A stretch of DNA of 64,000 bases from Sphingomonadaceae bacterium PASS1 (lineage in GTDB: Bacteria; Pseudomonadota; Alphaproteobacteria; Sphingomonadales; Sphingomonadaceae): positions 186,001-250,000 of the forward strand of contig NKIR01000002.1 of assembly GCA_002255985.1 (NCBI GenBank), read 5' to 3'. The notes under the pieces are model-generated. The model saw only the letters and a program-made list of their open reading frames with translations. It had not been told where the DNA came from and did not search any database. The position numbers and the translations under genes are program-made. Each line of letters starts with the position of its first letter. The stretch's first letter is position 1. Positions 51,122 to 60,121 of this stretch are shown here, piece by piece.

Positions 51122-51592
51122 TTACCAGCGGTAGTGCGCGAACGCCCGGTTGGCTTCTGCCATACGATGCGTATCTTCACGTTTTTTGACAGCGTTGCCT
51201 CGATTGGATGCCGCATCCATCAATTCACCGGACAAACGGGCAGCCATGGTGGTTTCGCTGCGGTTACGTGCAGCGCCGATCAACCAACGGATCGCAAGTG
51301 CCTGCGCGCGCTCTGGACGCACTTCGCAAGGAACCTGATAGGTCGCACCACCGACGCGGCGGCTACGGACTTCGATGCCTGGCTTTACGTTATCCAGCGC
51401 TTCATGGAAGGTTTGGATAGGATCTTTCTTGGCGCGGGCTTCAACAGTTTCCAACGCACCATAAACGATACGCTCTGCTGCTGACTTCTTACCATCAAGC
51501 ATCAGGTTGTTCATGAACTTCGAAAGCACGATATCACCGAACTTGGGATCGGGAAGAATGATGCGCTTTTCGGGACGACGACGACGTGACAT
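51122..51592 (-). CDS. rpsG: 30S ribosomal protein S7
   Basis: A 156-residue protein: [48 protein letters not shown] and [32 protein letters not shown]7 nucleates assembly of the 30S head and in E. coli represses the str operon via the rpsL-rpsG intergenic RNA; here that gap (51593-51669) is short, 77 bases. Confidence 0.98.
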   Translation of the reverse strand: MSRRRRPEKRIILPDPKFGDIVLSKFMNNLMLDGKKSAAERIVYGALETVEARAKKDPIQTFHEALDNVKPGIEVRSRRVGGATYQVPCEVRPERAQALAIRWLIGAARNRSETTMAARLSGELMDAASNRGNAVKKREDTHRMAEANRAFAHYRW

Positions 51593-51669
51593 ATTTTATT
51601 TCCTTTATCTCATGGGACCAGTGGCAGCGCAGTTGCGCGCCAATCGGCCAGCCAATGGTAACGTTCGAA

Positions 51670-52041
51670 TTACTTCGGACGCTTTGCACCATATTTGGAA
51701 CGCGATTGCTTGCGGTCCTTGACGCCCTGCGTATCGAGTACGCCGCGAAGCACGTGGTAACGCACACCGGGAAGGTCGCGTACGCGGCCGCCACGGATAA
51801 GCACAACGCTGTGCTCCTGAAGGTTGTGGCCTTCACCTGGGATATAGGAAATAACTTCACGCTGGTTGGTCAGACGGATCTTCGCAACCTTACGCAAAGC
51901 CGAGTTCGGCTTTTTCGGGGTCGTTGTATAAACGCGTGTGCAAACGCCGCGCTTTTGTGGATTTTGCTCCATCGCAGGGACCTTGGACTTGGTCTTCTGC
52001 GGGGTCCGGCCCTTGCGGACCAGCTGGTTAATCGTTGGCAT
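51670..52041 (-). CDS. rpsL: 30S ribosomal protein S12
   Basis: A 123-residue protein: [18 protein letters not shown], then [22 protein letters not shown] and [30 protein letters not shown]. The Lys residues at the classical streptomycin positions (in TPKKPNSA and after the [11 protein letters not shown] region) look wild type. ATG 52041 gives the universal start. It is the first gene of the str operon, preceded by a hairpin leader and a candidate promoter. Confidence 0.98.
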   Translation of the reverse strand: MPTINQLVRKGRTPQKTKSKVPAMEQNPQKRGVCTRVYTTTPKKPNSALRKVAKIRLTNQREVISYIPGEGHNLQEHSVVLIRGGRVRDLPGVRYHVLRGVLDTQGVKDRKQSRSKYGAKRPK

Positions 52042-52070
52042 ATCTTCACCTTGTTTAAAGCGGTTACTTT

Positions 52071-52118
52071 GGGTGGGCAGCCGTATTTTGCGGTGGAGGC
52101 TCAGCCTTTGGCCCACCC
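52071..52118 (-). promoter_or_regulatory. hairpin in the rpsL leader
   Basis: GGGTGGGC (52071-52078) pairs exactly with GCCCACCC (52111-52118); within it AGGC/GCCT (52097-52100 with 52104-52107) forms a second stem. The element ends about 30 bases before the rpsL start, close enough to influence ribosome access or act in attenuation; no T-run follows in the minus direction. Confidence 0.45.
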
Positions 52119-52200
52119 GGCCGATCACACAATGTGCTGCTATTCTGAGTTCTTCCCAAATAACCTAAGAGAATCGGTCCTCTGGCCATGGGAAGGCGCG

Positions 52201-52229
52201 CCATTAGCGCCAGCAGGCGGTCGGGTCAA
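52201..52229 (-). promoter_or_regulatory. candidate sigma-70 promoter of the str operon
   Basis: On the minus strand TTGACC (52229-52224), a 17-base spacer and TAATGG (52206-52201) form a plausible -35/-10 pair, 160 bases upstream of rpsL. The -35 box overlaps the stop codon of the methyltransferase gene at 52226. The -10 is a weak match, so this is a candidate only. Confidence 0.4.
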
Positions 52230-52747
52230 GTAGTGCCCACACGTTCCCCAAGCACGGCATTTTCAATCCGGATCCGCCACCACAACAACGCAGCGTTTAA
52301 CATCGAAAAAGTTAACGCCATGGCGGGTGCACCAAGCAAGAGGGGCAGCAGCGCGATTTCCACGACCACCAATGCGTAATTTGGGTGCTTGATAAACCGA
52401 TATGGCCCACGCTTCACGCGGGGGAAATGCGGCGCACTGATAATGCGGGTTGTCCACCACCGGCCAATGCTTGCCAGCGTCCAGAAACGAAATGTCTGGC
52501 TGGCGACGAACGCGTTGAGCAATAACAGGTTCGGCCCAGCTGTCGGTTCCGCGAACAGCGCAATCGACACAAGCCAGCCGCTGTGCAGCAATATGAACAA
52601 AGGATAATGCTTTGCCCCATGCTCACGGCCCCCTTCGGCCAGCAAACGCCTTGTGTTGGCGTTGGCATAGGCAAGCTCGGCAAGCCGCTGTATGATAACA
52701 TAGGCAAAGACAATGAGCGCCCAGATGGGCCAATCGAACAGGGTCAT
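52226..52747 (-). CDS. ICMT-family membrane methyltransferase (BpsB/SrsB-like)
   Basis: A 173-residue protein with about four membrane spans and the isoprenylcysteine carboxyl methyltransferase-family signature RGPYRFIKHPNYALVVVEI near residues 115-133, preceded by GRWWTTRIIS. In bacteria, members encoded next to type III polyketide synthases O-methylate alkylpyrones or alkylresorcinols using SAM (Bacillus BpsB, Streptomyces SrsB). Its start overlaps the upstream PKS stop (ATGA), supporting that role. Not a prenyl-protein methylase, since bacteria lack the substrate. Confidence 0.78.
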   Translation of the reverse strand: MTLFDWPIWALIVFAYVIIQRLAELAYANANTRRLLAEGGREHGAKHYPLFILLHSGWLVSIALFAEPTAGPNLLLLNAFVASQTFRFWTLASIGRWWTTRIISAPHFPRVKRGPYRFIKHPNYALVVVEIALLPLLLGAPAMALTFSMLNAALLWWRIRIENAVLGERVGTT

Positions 52748-53775
52748 GGCGTTATGATTCCCATCGCACCCACAAATCCGGGGCCAAGCGCCGTTAACAA
52801 AGTCGGCTTTGTAATCGGCCCTGTCGCCAACAACGATTCCAACACAAACAGCACCGTTGGCGAGCTCATATTGCCATGCGCCCGCAGCACCGAACGGGTC
52901 ATTGCCAAATCATCACCCAGATAGTCCGCAAGCGCATCGACAACGCGGCCGCCGCCCGGGTGACAGGCAGGCTCGGCCATCTCGGTTTTCTCAAGACCTT
53001 GCCGTGCCAAGAATGCGTCGCAGACAGGCGCAAAATGGCTGTTCACGAACACAGGAATGTCGCGCGCAAGCACCAGATCAAAGCCCGTGTCGCCGATTTC
53101 CCAGCCCATCATATCGAGCGTGTCGGGCCACACATGGCTGGCAAAGGCGGAAAGCGCAGGGCCGGGCCCTCCCCCAATCACCGCCGCCGCGCAGCCATCG
53201 GCAAACAAAGCAAGCGCAACCATATCTTTTTTGTCCATCCGCGCATGGTCATAGGCAAGACTGCACAGTTCAAGGCTTACCAGCAGAACTGGCTTGTCCG
53301 GATTGGCACGGAACAGGTCTGCGGCAACGCCAAGTCCAATAACCCCGCCAGCGCAGCCATAGCCAAATAAGGGCACGCATCGCGTATCGGGTGCAAATCC
53401 CATTTTCGCGATCATCCGGCTTGGCAGGCTTGGCGTCATGGTTCCGGTGGTTGATACGAACACAATCTGACCAATGTCGGCGGCATTGACGCCTGCACGA
53501 TCAAGTGCTTGAGCCGCGGCAGCCTCAAACAGAACTGCTGCAGCGTCGGCATATACCGCTGCGCGACCAGCCCACGACCGTGGCGCAAAATAATATTCAG
53601 GCGGCATCGCAATATGCCGCTGATCAATGCCGGTATTGCCTAGAATATCCGCCATGCGCGCCGGTAACGCATGACCTTTGGCCTGCGCCAATATCGACAA
53701 GACCTGATTTTGCGTAATGCCGTGCGGCGGCACAGCGGTTCCAAGCGAGAGCAAGCGGGGGGAATTAGGGGTCAT
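52744..53775 (-). CDS. type III polyketide synthase (alkylpyrone/alkylresorcinol synthase-like)
   Basis: A 343-residue thiolase-fold enzyme with the full Cys-His-Asn triad: Cys141 in LFGYGCAGGVIGL, His272 in EPACHPGGGRVVDAL, Asn302 in RAHGNMSSPTVLFVLE. The residues around the triad and the BpsA-like N-terminus (LLSLGTAVPPHGITQ) separate it from FabH/KASIII, which also has Cys-His-Asn but a different GxGCSG context. It should extend a fatty acyl-CoA with malonyl-CoA to a triketide pyrone or tetraketide resorcinol, giving membrane phenolic lipids. Coupled to the ICMT-family methyltransferase; divergent from gltX. Confidence 0.85.
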   Translation of the reverse strand: MTPNSPRLLSLGTAVPPHGITQNQVLSILAQAKGHALPARMADILGNTGIDQRHIAMPPEYYFAPRSWAGRAAVYADAAAVLFEAAAAQALDRAGVNAADIGQIVFVSTTGTMTPSLPSRMIAKMGFAPDTRCVPLFGYGCAGGVIGLGVAADLFRANPDKPVLLVSLELCSLAYDHARMDKKDMVALALFADGCAAAVIGGGPGPALSAFASHVWPDTLDMMGWEIGDTGFDLVLARDIPVFVNSHFAPVCDAFLARQGLEKTEMAEPACHPGGGRVVDALADYLGDDLAMTRSVLRAHGNMSSPTVLFVLESLLATGPITKPTLLTALGPGFVGAMGIITP

Positions 53776-53941
53776 TACGCAATCAGCTACGCCTGTTATC
53801 GGCTTTGCGCTAGGTAGACTTTACCCTAGCCCGATTTGCTCCCACACACCTAGCGCCCTTTCGCAATTGCAGCGCGAAGATGACAAGCTTGGCGGGTCTT
53901 GATAGAGGACCGCCAAACCGAGATTGAAAGAAGCACTGAAC

Positions 53942-55453
53942 ATGAATGCCATCACCCGTCCCGTCCGTACCCGGGTAGCTCCATCACCCACTGGCGATCC
54001 GCACGTCGGCACCGCGTATATTGCGCTCATCAACTATTGCTTTGCCAAGAAACATGGCGGGCAATTCCTGCTGCGGATTGAGGATACCGATCAAGTGCGG
54101 TCAACGCCGCAATCGGAAAAAATGATCCTGGAATCGCTCCGCTGGCTTGGGCTTAGCTGGGATGAAGGTCCGGATGTTGGCGGACCGCACGGGCCCTATC
54201 GCCAGTCGGAGCGTAGTGCGATCTACACCGAACATTGCGACCGTTTGCTGGCCGATGGCCATGCGTTCAAATGCTATTGCACGGCTGAAAAGCTAAGCGC
54301 CTCGCGTGCGGCCCAAATGGCAGCGAAGTTGCCGCCCAAATATGACGGCACCTGCCTTTCATTGACGGCCGACGACTGCGCGAAGCTGGACGCAGACGGC
54401 GTGCCGCATGTTGTCCGCATGAAAATCCCGATGACAGGCAAATGCATCGTTCAGGACACGTTGCGCGGCGAGATTGAGTTTGAATATTCGGTGGTCGATA
54501 TGCAGGTCCTGATGAAGTCGGACGGATTGCCGACCTATCATCTGGCCAATGTCGTCGATGACCATCTGATGGAAATCACGCATGTCATGCGCGGTGAAGA
54601 GTGGATTTCGTCGGCGCCCAAGCATTTGCTGCTATATCAATATTTCGGCTGGGAACCGCCAGTGCTCACCCATTTGCCATTGCTGCGCAATGCCGACAAA
54701 TCAAAGCTGTCAAAGCGGAAGAACCCGACAAGCATCTTATATTATCAGCGCGCAGGTTATTTGCCGCAGGCGATGCAGAACTTTCTGGGACTGTTCATTA
54801 AATCCGCAAGCGAAGAAGACGAAAAAACCTCGCTGCAAACGCTTATCGACGAATTTGACGTGCACAATATATCGCTCGGCGGCCCCGTGTTTGACACGTC
54901 AAAACTGGACTGGCTGAATGGTCGTTATCTGCGTGAAGAATTGAGCGTATCCGAGTTTCTGGACGCCGTAAAAGCATGGGCATTGAATGACAGCTATCTG
55001 ACACCCATCGCCGAAATGGCGCAGGCGCGGATTACCAAAATGTCCGACCTTGGCGGGCTTACCGCCATGTTCTTCATGAACCGCATTGAAGGCATGACGC
55101 TCGAACGGCTGCGCGATGGCGTGAAGCTGGAACAGGATGCGCAACGGGCGGCCTATACGATTGCGTTGCAGCAGTTTGACGGGATGATCGAATGGCACCG
55201 GGACGGGGTTGAGGGAACATTGCGCCGCACCGCCGAAGTTCTGGATGCAAAGTTGAAGGATGTTATCCGGCCATTCTACCTGGCCATAACCGGAGGCGCG
55301 CAGGGCGTGCCATTGTTTGACGCCATCACCCATCTCGGCCGCGACATCATCCGTGAACGGTTGCGCCACGCCATGGAGCTGCTTGGGCCAGCGACATCGA
55401 AAGAGGTCAAGGCTTGGACCGATTTGCTGACGGCCCCGCCAAAGGCAGAATGA
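53942..55453 (+). CDS. gltX: glutamyl-tRNA synthetase
   Basis: A 503-residue class I synthetase. [23 protein letters not shown] holds the HIGH-type motif, [17 protein letters not shown] the Glu-binding segment, and [11 protein letters not shown] the KMSKS-type loop. ATG 53942 has GAAAGAAG 8 bases upstream; an in-frame TTG at 53924 is less likely. GltX also supplies Glu-tRNA for heme and, in organisms lacking GlnRS, for Gln-tRNA. Its stop overlaps the ung start (ATGA), beginning a run of six overlapping genes. Confidence 0.95.
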   Translation: MNAITRPVRTRVAPSPTGDPHVGTAYIALINYCFAKKHGGQFLLRIEDTDQVRSTPQSEKMILESLRWLGLSWDEGPDVGGPHGPYRQSERSAIYTEHCDRLLADGHAFKCYCTAEKLSASRAAQMAAKLPPKYDGTCLSLTADDCAKLDADGVPHVVRMKIPMTGKCIVQDTLRGEIEFEYSVVDMQVLMKSDGLPTYHLANVVDDHLMEITHVMRGEEWISSAPKHLLLYQYFGWEPPVLTHLPLLRNADKSKLSKRKNPTSILYYQRAGYLPQAMQNFLGLFIKSASEEDEKTSLQTLIDEFDVHNISLGGPVFDTSKLDWLNGRYLREELSVSEFLDAVKAWALNDSYLTPIAEMAQARITKMSDLGGLTAMFFMNRIEGMTLERLRDGVKLEQDAQRAAYTIALQQFDGMIEWHRDGVEGTLRRTAEVLDAKLKDVIRPFYLAITGGAQGVPLFDAITHLGRDIIRERLRHAMELLGPATSKEVKAWTDLLTAPPKAE

Positions 55454-56136
55454 GCGGCCTTTCCATACCCAATGGCTGGGAAGCACCCTTAAGCGCGGCA
55501 CTGGCAAGCGAAGGCATGGCTGCACTTGCACGGTTTTTGGATGCCGAGCAGGCGGCTGGCAAAACCATATACCCGGAACGCAGCGCATGGTTTCGTGCGC
55601 TTGACCTGACCCCGCTTGATCGGGTTCGGGTCGTCATTTTGGGGCAAGATCCCTATCATGGCCCGGGCCAAGCCCATGGGCTGAGCTTCTGCGTGCCGCC
55701 CGGTATCCGGCCGCCACCAAGCCTGGTGAACATTTACAAGGAACTGGAAAGCGATCTCGGCATACGCCGCCCGTCCCATGGCTTTTTGGAGCATTGGGCG
55801 GAGCAAGGCGTGCTGTTGTTGAACAGCGTCCTGACGGTGGAAATGGCGAAGGCCGCTTCGCATAGCCGGAAAGGATGGGAACAGTTTACCGACGCGATTG
55901 TTGCGCTGGTGAATGACAAGCCAGATCCGGTCGTGTTCATGCTGTGGGGTGCCTATGCCCATAAGAAAGCGGCAAATGTTGATGCCAGCCGCCATTTGGT
56001 GCTGAAGGCTGCGCATCCATCGCCGCTGTCTGCATATAACGGTTTTCTAGGCTGCAAACATTTCTCGCAATGCAATGCCTTTCTGACTAGCAAGGGTCAG
56101 CCTCCGATTGATTGGACCTTGCCCGATGCGGTTTAG
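55450..56136 (+). CDS. ung: uracil-DNA glycosylase, family 1
   Basis: A 228-residue DNA repair enzyme excising uracil. The catalytic water-activating motif [16 protein letters not shown] has Asp67; [21 protein letters not shown] is the Leu-intercalation loop with catalytic His. [10 protein letters not shown] is the uracil-binding strand. Starts inside the gltX stop, and its last 11 bases overlap galT, so all are presumably one transcript. Confidence 0.95.
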   Translation: MSGLSIPNGWEAPLSAALASEGMAALARFLDAEQAAGKTIYPERSAWFRALDLTPLDRVRVVILGQDPYHGPGQAHGLSFCVPPGIRPPPSLVNIYKELESDLGIRRPSHGFLEHWAEQGVLLLNSVLTVEMAKAASHSRKGWEQFTDAIVALVNDKPDPVVFMLWGAYAHKKAANVDASRHLVLKAAHPSPLSAYNGFLGCKHFSQCNAFLTSKGQPPIDWTLPDAV

Positions 56137-57160
56137 TGAACAGCCCCACCGCCGTTTCAATCCGCTGAAAAATGAATGGATTTTGGTGTCGCCGCACAGG
56201 GCAAACCGGCCATGGCAGGGGCAGCAGGACACGCCAGACAATGCAGTGCGGCCAGGCCATGACGCGAACTGCTATTTGTGCCCGGGCAACGAACGCGCTG
56301 GCGGGATACATAACCCCGATTACAAAAATGTCTTCATTTTCGATAATGACTTTGCCGCGCTGATGCCGGGAAACCGCGACGAAGCGGACGAGGACAGCGC
56401 GTTGTTTCGTGCAGCGCCTGCACATGGCACATGCCGGGTCATCTGTTTCTCGCCGGACCATGGAAAGACATTGCCCGAAATGCCGGTGGCCGAAATCGCG
56501 GCCGTCGTCGACAATTGGGCGGCGCAGGAAGCCGAGCTGTCGGCCAGCCATGCCTATGTGCAGGTCTTTGAAAACAAAGGCGCGATGATGGGCTGTTCCA
56601 GCCCGCACCCGCACGGACAAATATGGGCGACCGATTATGTCCCCGCCGAACCGGCGCGCGAGGACGAAACGCAGGCCGAATATTACGACAAACACCAAAG
56701 CGCGATGCTGCTGACTTATGCCGCACAAGAGGCAGAGGACGGTGCGCGTACCGTCGCCATGAATGACCATTGGATTGCGGTTGTACCTTATTGGGCAAGC
56801 TGGCCGTTCGAGGTCCTCCTGCTCCCGCGCTTTGCTATCCAGCGGCTAAGTGCGCTGACCTCCGCACAGCGCCAAGACTTAGCCGACATCCTGAAGGCCG
56901 TCACGACCGCTTACGACAATCTGTTCCAGACAAGCTTCCCTTATTCGATGGGGTGGCATGGTGCGCCAAGCGCAACACCCGACGCCCCGCACTGGCAACT
57001 GCATGCCCATTTCTATCCACCCCTGCTGCGTTCAGCGAGCGTGCGAAAGTTCATGGTGGGATATGAGATGCTGGCCGAAGCGCAGCGCGATTTGACACCC
57101 GAAGCGGCGGCCGAACAATTGCGCGCGCAAAGCAAAATCCATTATCGGGCCAAAGCATGA
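56126..57160 (+). CDS. galT: galactose-1-phosphate uridylyltransferase
   Basis: A 344-residue HIT-superfamily enzyme of the Leloir pathway exchanging UMP between UDP-glucose and galactose-1-phosphate. The active site SPHPHGQIW has His161, His163 and Gln165; a zinc-type CYLCPGN begins at Cys49; the C-terminal [13 protein letters not shown] [15 protein letters not shown] is also present. ATG 56126 lies within the end of ung. It is directly coupled to galK. galE and galM were not found in the window. Confidence 0.95.
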   Translation: MRFSEQPHRRFNPLKNEWILVSPHRANRPWQGQQDTPDNAVRPGHDANCYLCPGNERAGGIHNPDYKNVFIFDNDFAALMPGNRDEADEDSALFRAAPAHGTCRVICFSPDHGKTLPEMPVAEIAAVVDNWAAQEAELSASHAYVQVFENKGAMMGCSSPHPHGQIWATDYVPAEPAREDETQAEYYDKHQSAMLLTYAAQEAEDGARTVAMNDHWIAVVPYWASWPFEVLLLPRFAIQRLSALTSAQRQDLADILKAVTTAYDNLFQTSFPYSMGWHGAPSATPDAPHWQLHAHFYPPLLRSASVRKFMVGYEMLAEAQRDLTPEAAAEQLRAQSKIHYRAKA

Positions 57161-58314
57161 CGCCGCTCGACAAGGCGCTATTGGACAAGGTCAGTGCGGC
57201 CTTTGCCCAAGAATTTGGGTCAGCGCCTGATCTGGTGGCACGCGCGCCCGGACGGGTGAATCTGATCGGCGAGCATACCGACTATAATGACGGGTTTGTC
57301 CTGCCCTGCGCAATTGGCCCATCGACAATGGTTGCCGCCAGCAGGCGTGACGACAATGCTGTGCATGTTGTTGCTGTGGACTTTGACAACGCGGTGGACG
57401 CGTTCGACCTCAAACAACCCATACAACGCAATACGGACCAGCCATGGGCCGATTATATACGCGGCATGATAATGGCGCTGCAAAATGCGGGGCATGCAAT
57501 TACCGGCGCGAACATGGCCATCGCGGGCAATTTGCCTAAAGGCGCAGGCCTATCGTCATCCGCCTCGCTTGAGGTCGCTGTCGGCAAAGCGATGCTCGCT
57601 CTGTCCAATATCGAGATAGACCACACGCGCCTGGCGCAAATCGCGCAAAGTGCGGAATGCGACTTTGTGGGCACCAAATGCGGCATCATGGACCAGCTAA
57701 TTTCCGCCCAAGGAAAAGCCGGCCATGCGCTCTTGATCGACTGCCGAAGCCTTGCACTAACAGATGCACCCGTGCCTGATGATATTGCCATCATGATTGT
57801 GCATTCCGGCGTCACACGTGGTCTCGTCGACGGCCACTATAACGCACGACGCCGCCAATGTGAGGCAGCCGCCAACGCGATGGGTGTCGCCGCGCTGCGC
57901 GATGCGGACCTCGATATGCTTGCGGCGGCGGGGCTTGATGCCGTCACGACGTCACGGGCACGCCATGTGATTAGTGAGAACCAACGGACTTTAGATGCAG
58001 CGGGCGCGCTTGCGAGAAACGATCTGACCACGCTTGGCGCGCTGATGGCGCAAAGCCATGCATCAATGCGCGACGATTTCGAAATCACCGTTCCGGCCAT
58101 CGATGAACTGGTCGCGCTGTTGCAACACGCGATTGGTCCCATGGGTGGCGCACGGATGACGGGTGGCGGCTTTGGTGGCGCCTGTGTCGCCGTCATGCCA
58201 GCGGCCCGCGTCGATAAAGTCCGTGCAGCTATTTCTGCCGCGTATAAAACGCCGGATGGCACTTCGCCACTGATCATGGTTGAACGCCCCGGCCCGGGGG
58301 TCGCGATTTTATGA
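57157..58314 (+). CDS. galK: galactokinase
   Basis: A 385-residue GHMP kinase that phosphorylates galactose at C1. Signatures: GRVNLIGEHTDYNDGFVLP (about 32-50, sugar binding), LPKGAGLSSSASLEVAVG (ATP loop) and RMTGGGFGGACVA near the C-terminus. Starts at ATGA over the galT stop and itself overlaps the parvulin gene in the same way. Confidence 0.96.
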   Translation: MTPLDKALLDKVSAAFAQEFGSAPDLVARAPGRVNLIGEHTDYNDGFVLPCAIGPSTMVAASRRDDNAVHVVAVDFDNAVDAFDLKQPIQRNTDQPWADYIRGMIMALQNAGHAITGANMAIAGNLPKGAGLSSSASLEVAVGKAMLALSNIEIDHTRLAQIAQSAECDFVGTKCGIMDQLISAQGKAGHALLIDCRSLALTDAPVPDDIAIMIVHSGVTRGLVDGHYNARRRQCEAAANAMGVAALRDADLDMLAAAGLDAVTTSRARHVISENQRTLDAAGALARNDLTTLGALMAQSHASMRDDFEITVPAIDELVALLQHAIGPMGGARMTGGGFGGACVAVMPAARVDKVRAAISAAYKTPDGTSPLIMVERPGPGVAIL

Positions 58315-59123
58315 AGGATATTTGGGTGCGCCGTTTCATTCGAGAGCCGCTGGTTCACTTTTTGGCCGCAGGTTCAGTGCTGTTCGTACTGATGAGCCAG
58401 TTCGGATCCACCGACAGTCTGGACCGAAGCATTACGATCAACGAAGAGGAAGTCGCGCGGCTTGCATCCCAATGGGAGCAGACGTGGCAGCGCCCGCCGA
58501 ACGCGCAGCAACTCGACAGCCTGATCCGCGATTACATCAAAGAAGAGGTTTACGTCCGCGAAGCTATGCGGCTTGGGCTTGACGTTGACGACCCGATTAT
58601 CCGACGTCGTTTGCGCACCAAAATGGAGTTTCTAGCCACCGCTGAAATCCAGAATATGGAACCTACCGATGCCGAGCTTCAGCGTTATTACGACACCAAA
58701 AAATCCCTTTATGCTGCGAAACCCGCGTTCAGTTTTGACCAGAAGTTTTTGGGTGAAGATGAAAATGTGGCGCAAGATTCTATGCGGGCGATGCTCCAGG
58801 GAAAAACACCGCCCTCGCAAGGATTGAGCGTTCCCCAAAGCATGGAAGACGCTGAGTGGGAAAGCGTATCGCGTCAGTTCGGCGATGATTTTGCCAATAG
58901 TCTGCGGAACGCCCCACAAGGAAAATGGTCTGGTCCGGTCCGCTCAGGCTTTGGCTGGCACGCCGTCCGCGTCCGCAATGTCATTGCAGCAGGGACGCCA
59001 GCCTTGTCAGTGGTCCGGCAGCGCGTATCGAACGACTGGCGCGCCGAGACCCAATCCAAGCGTGAAGCCGCCGCATATCAGGCGTTGCTTGACGGATACG
59101 ACATTCGCATTGCCAAGCCATGA
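58311..59123 (+). CDS. membrane-anchored parvulin-type peptidyl-prolyl isomerase (HupE partner)
   Basis: A 270-residue protein with an N-terminal membrane anchor (about 13-30: PLVHFLAAGSVLFVLM), a SurA/PpiC-like N-terminal helical domain (about 40-135: INEEEVARLASQWEQTWQRPPNAQQLDSLIRDYIKEEVYVREAMRLGLD) and a C-terminal PPIC-like domain (about 145-250) with FGDDFANSLRNAPQGKWSGPVRSGFGWHAVRV. The start of the isomerase domain lacks the usual RHIL motif (FSFDQKF), so activity may be reduced and it may act mainly as a periplasmic chaperone. Coupled by ATGA to both galK and hupE. Confidence 0.8.
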   Translation: MKDIWVRRFIREPLVHFLAAGSVLFVLMSQFGSTDSLDRSITINEEEVARLASQWEQTWQRPPNAQQLDSLIRDYIKEEVYVREAMRLGLDVDDPIIRRRLRTKMEFLATAEIQNMEPTDAELQRYYDTKKSLYAAKPAFSFDQKFLGEDENVAQDSMRAMLQGKTPPSQGLSVPQSMEDAEWESVSRQFGDDFANSLRNAPQGKWSGPVRSGFGWHAVRVRNVIAAGTPALSVVRQRVSNDWRAETQSKREAAAYQALLDGYDIRIAKP

Positions 59124-60118
59124 TATTCCGACTGCTTCTTTTGATCATGCTTGCGGCGGGTCTCACGCCCGCACGCGCCGATGATTTGCAACCTGGCTAT
59201 CTGGAAATACGCGAGCGGGTTGGTAACGCGCCGAATGCGCACCAATATGATGTCACTTGGAAAGCACCGATCAAGCCCGGTCTCGCAACGGGGGTAACAC
59301 CCACATTTCCGAACGATTGTGTTTCGACACCGCCCGAACGCAGCTTGGACAGCGCGGCACTTTTGGCGCGTTGGACCGTCAATTGCAAAACGCCGTTGGC
59401 AGGCCGTGCGGTCCGCCTAGACGGTATGGAGCACACGGCTGCTGATGCGCTGCTGCGTTATCAGTCTGCACGCGGCGTGACTCAGGCTGCACGGCTTACA
59501 CCGTCAAATCCCCAAGCGGTTATAGCGCAACGGCCAGACAGGTGGCAGGTTGCCCGCACATATTTCATCACGGGCGTTGAACATATCCTGATGGGATATG
59601 ACCATCTGTTGTTCGTGCTGTGCCTCGTGCTGCTGCTCAATGGTGCCTGGCGTGTCGCGGGAACCGTCACAGCGTTCACAATCGCACATTCGTTGACATT
59701 GGTGGCAACGACGCTTGAGCTGATCAGCGTTCCAGGGCCGCCGGTTGAGGCCGCGATTGCGTTGTCCATCGTATTTTTAGCGGTTGAGGTCGTTAAACGC
59801 GATCCCCACGCGCTGCGCCTTTCGGAACGCATTCCATGGGTTGTCGCGTTTCTGTTTGGATTGCTGCATGGCTTTGGCTTTGCAGGCGCACTGGCGGAGA
59901 TCGGACTGCCGCAAGGTGAAGTCCCCATGGCGCTGCTGACGTTCAACCTGGGCGTCGAAGCGGGCCAAATCCTTATCGTTTGCGGCGCGATGCTCGTCCT
60001 GTCCCTGCTCCGGCGGATCAATGCGCTTTATGCTGCACGGTTTCAGCGCCTAAGCGCTTATGCCATCGGCACCATCGCCGTCATGTGGCTTCTGCAACGC
60101 GTATTGGGCGTCAGCTAG
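59120..60118 (+). CDS. HupE/UreJ-family membrane protein with periplasmic N-domain
   Basis: A 332-residue protein with a signal peptide (1-20), a periplasmic domain (about 21-145, two Cys at 67 and 89), then six or seven membrane spans. The spans carry the HupE/UreJ_2 metal-site residues: GVEHILMGYDHLLFVL (His155, Asp161, His162), FTIAHSLTL (His190), FGLLHGFGFA (His250) and NLGVEAGQ (Glu280). HupE relatives move nickel or cobalt; members of this longer subtype have no proven cargo. It overlaps the parvulin gene (ATGA), so the two likely form one envelope system. Confidence 0.82.
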   Translation: MIFRLLLLIMLAAGLTPARADDLQPGYLEIRERVGNAPNAHQYDVTWKAPIKPGLATGVTPTFPNDCVSTPPERSLDSAALLARWTVNCKTPLAGRAVRLDGMEHTAADALLRYQSARGVTQAARLTPSNPQAVIAQRPDRWQVARTYFITGVEHILMGYDHLLFVLCLVLLLNGAWRVAGTVTAFTIAHSLTLVATTLELISVPGPPVEAAIALSIVFLAVEVVKRDPHALRLSERIPWVVAFLFGLLHGFGFAGALAEIGLPQGEVPMALLTFNLGVEAGQILIVCGAMLVLSLLRRINALYAARFQRLSAYAIGTIAVMWLLQRVLGVS

Positions 60119-60121
60119 CGC

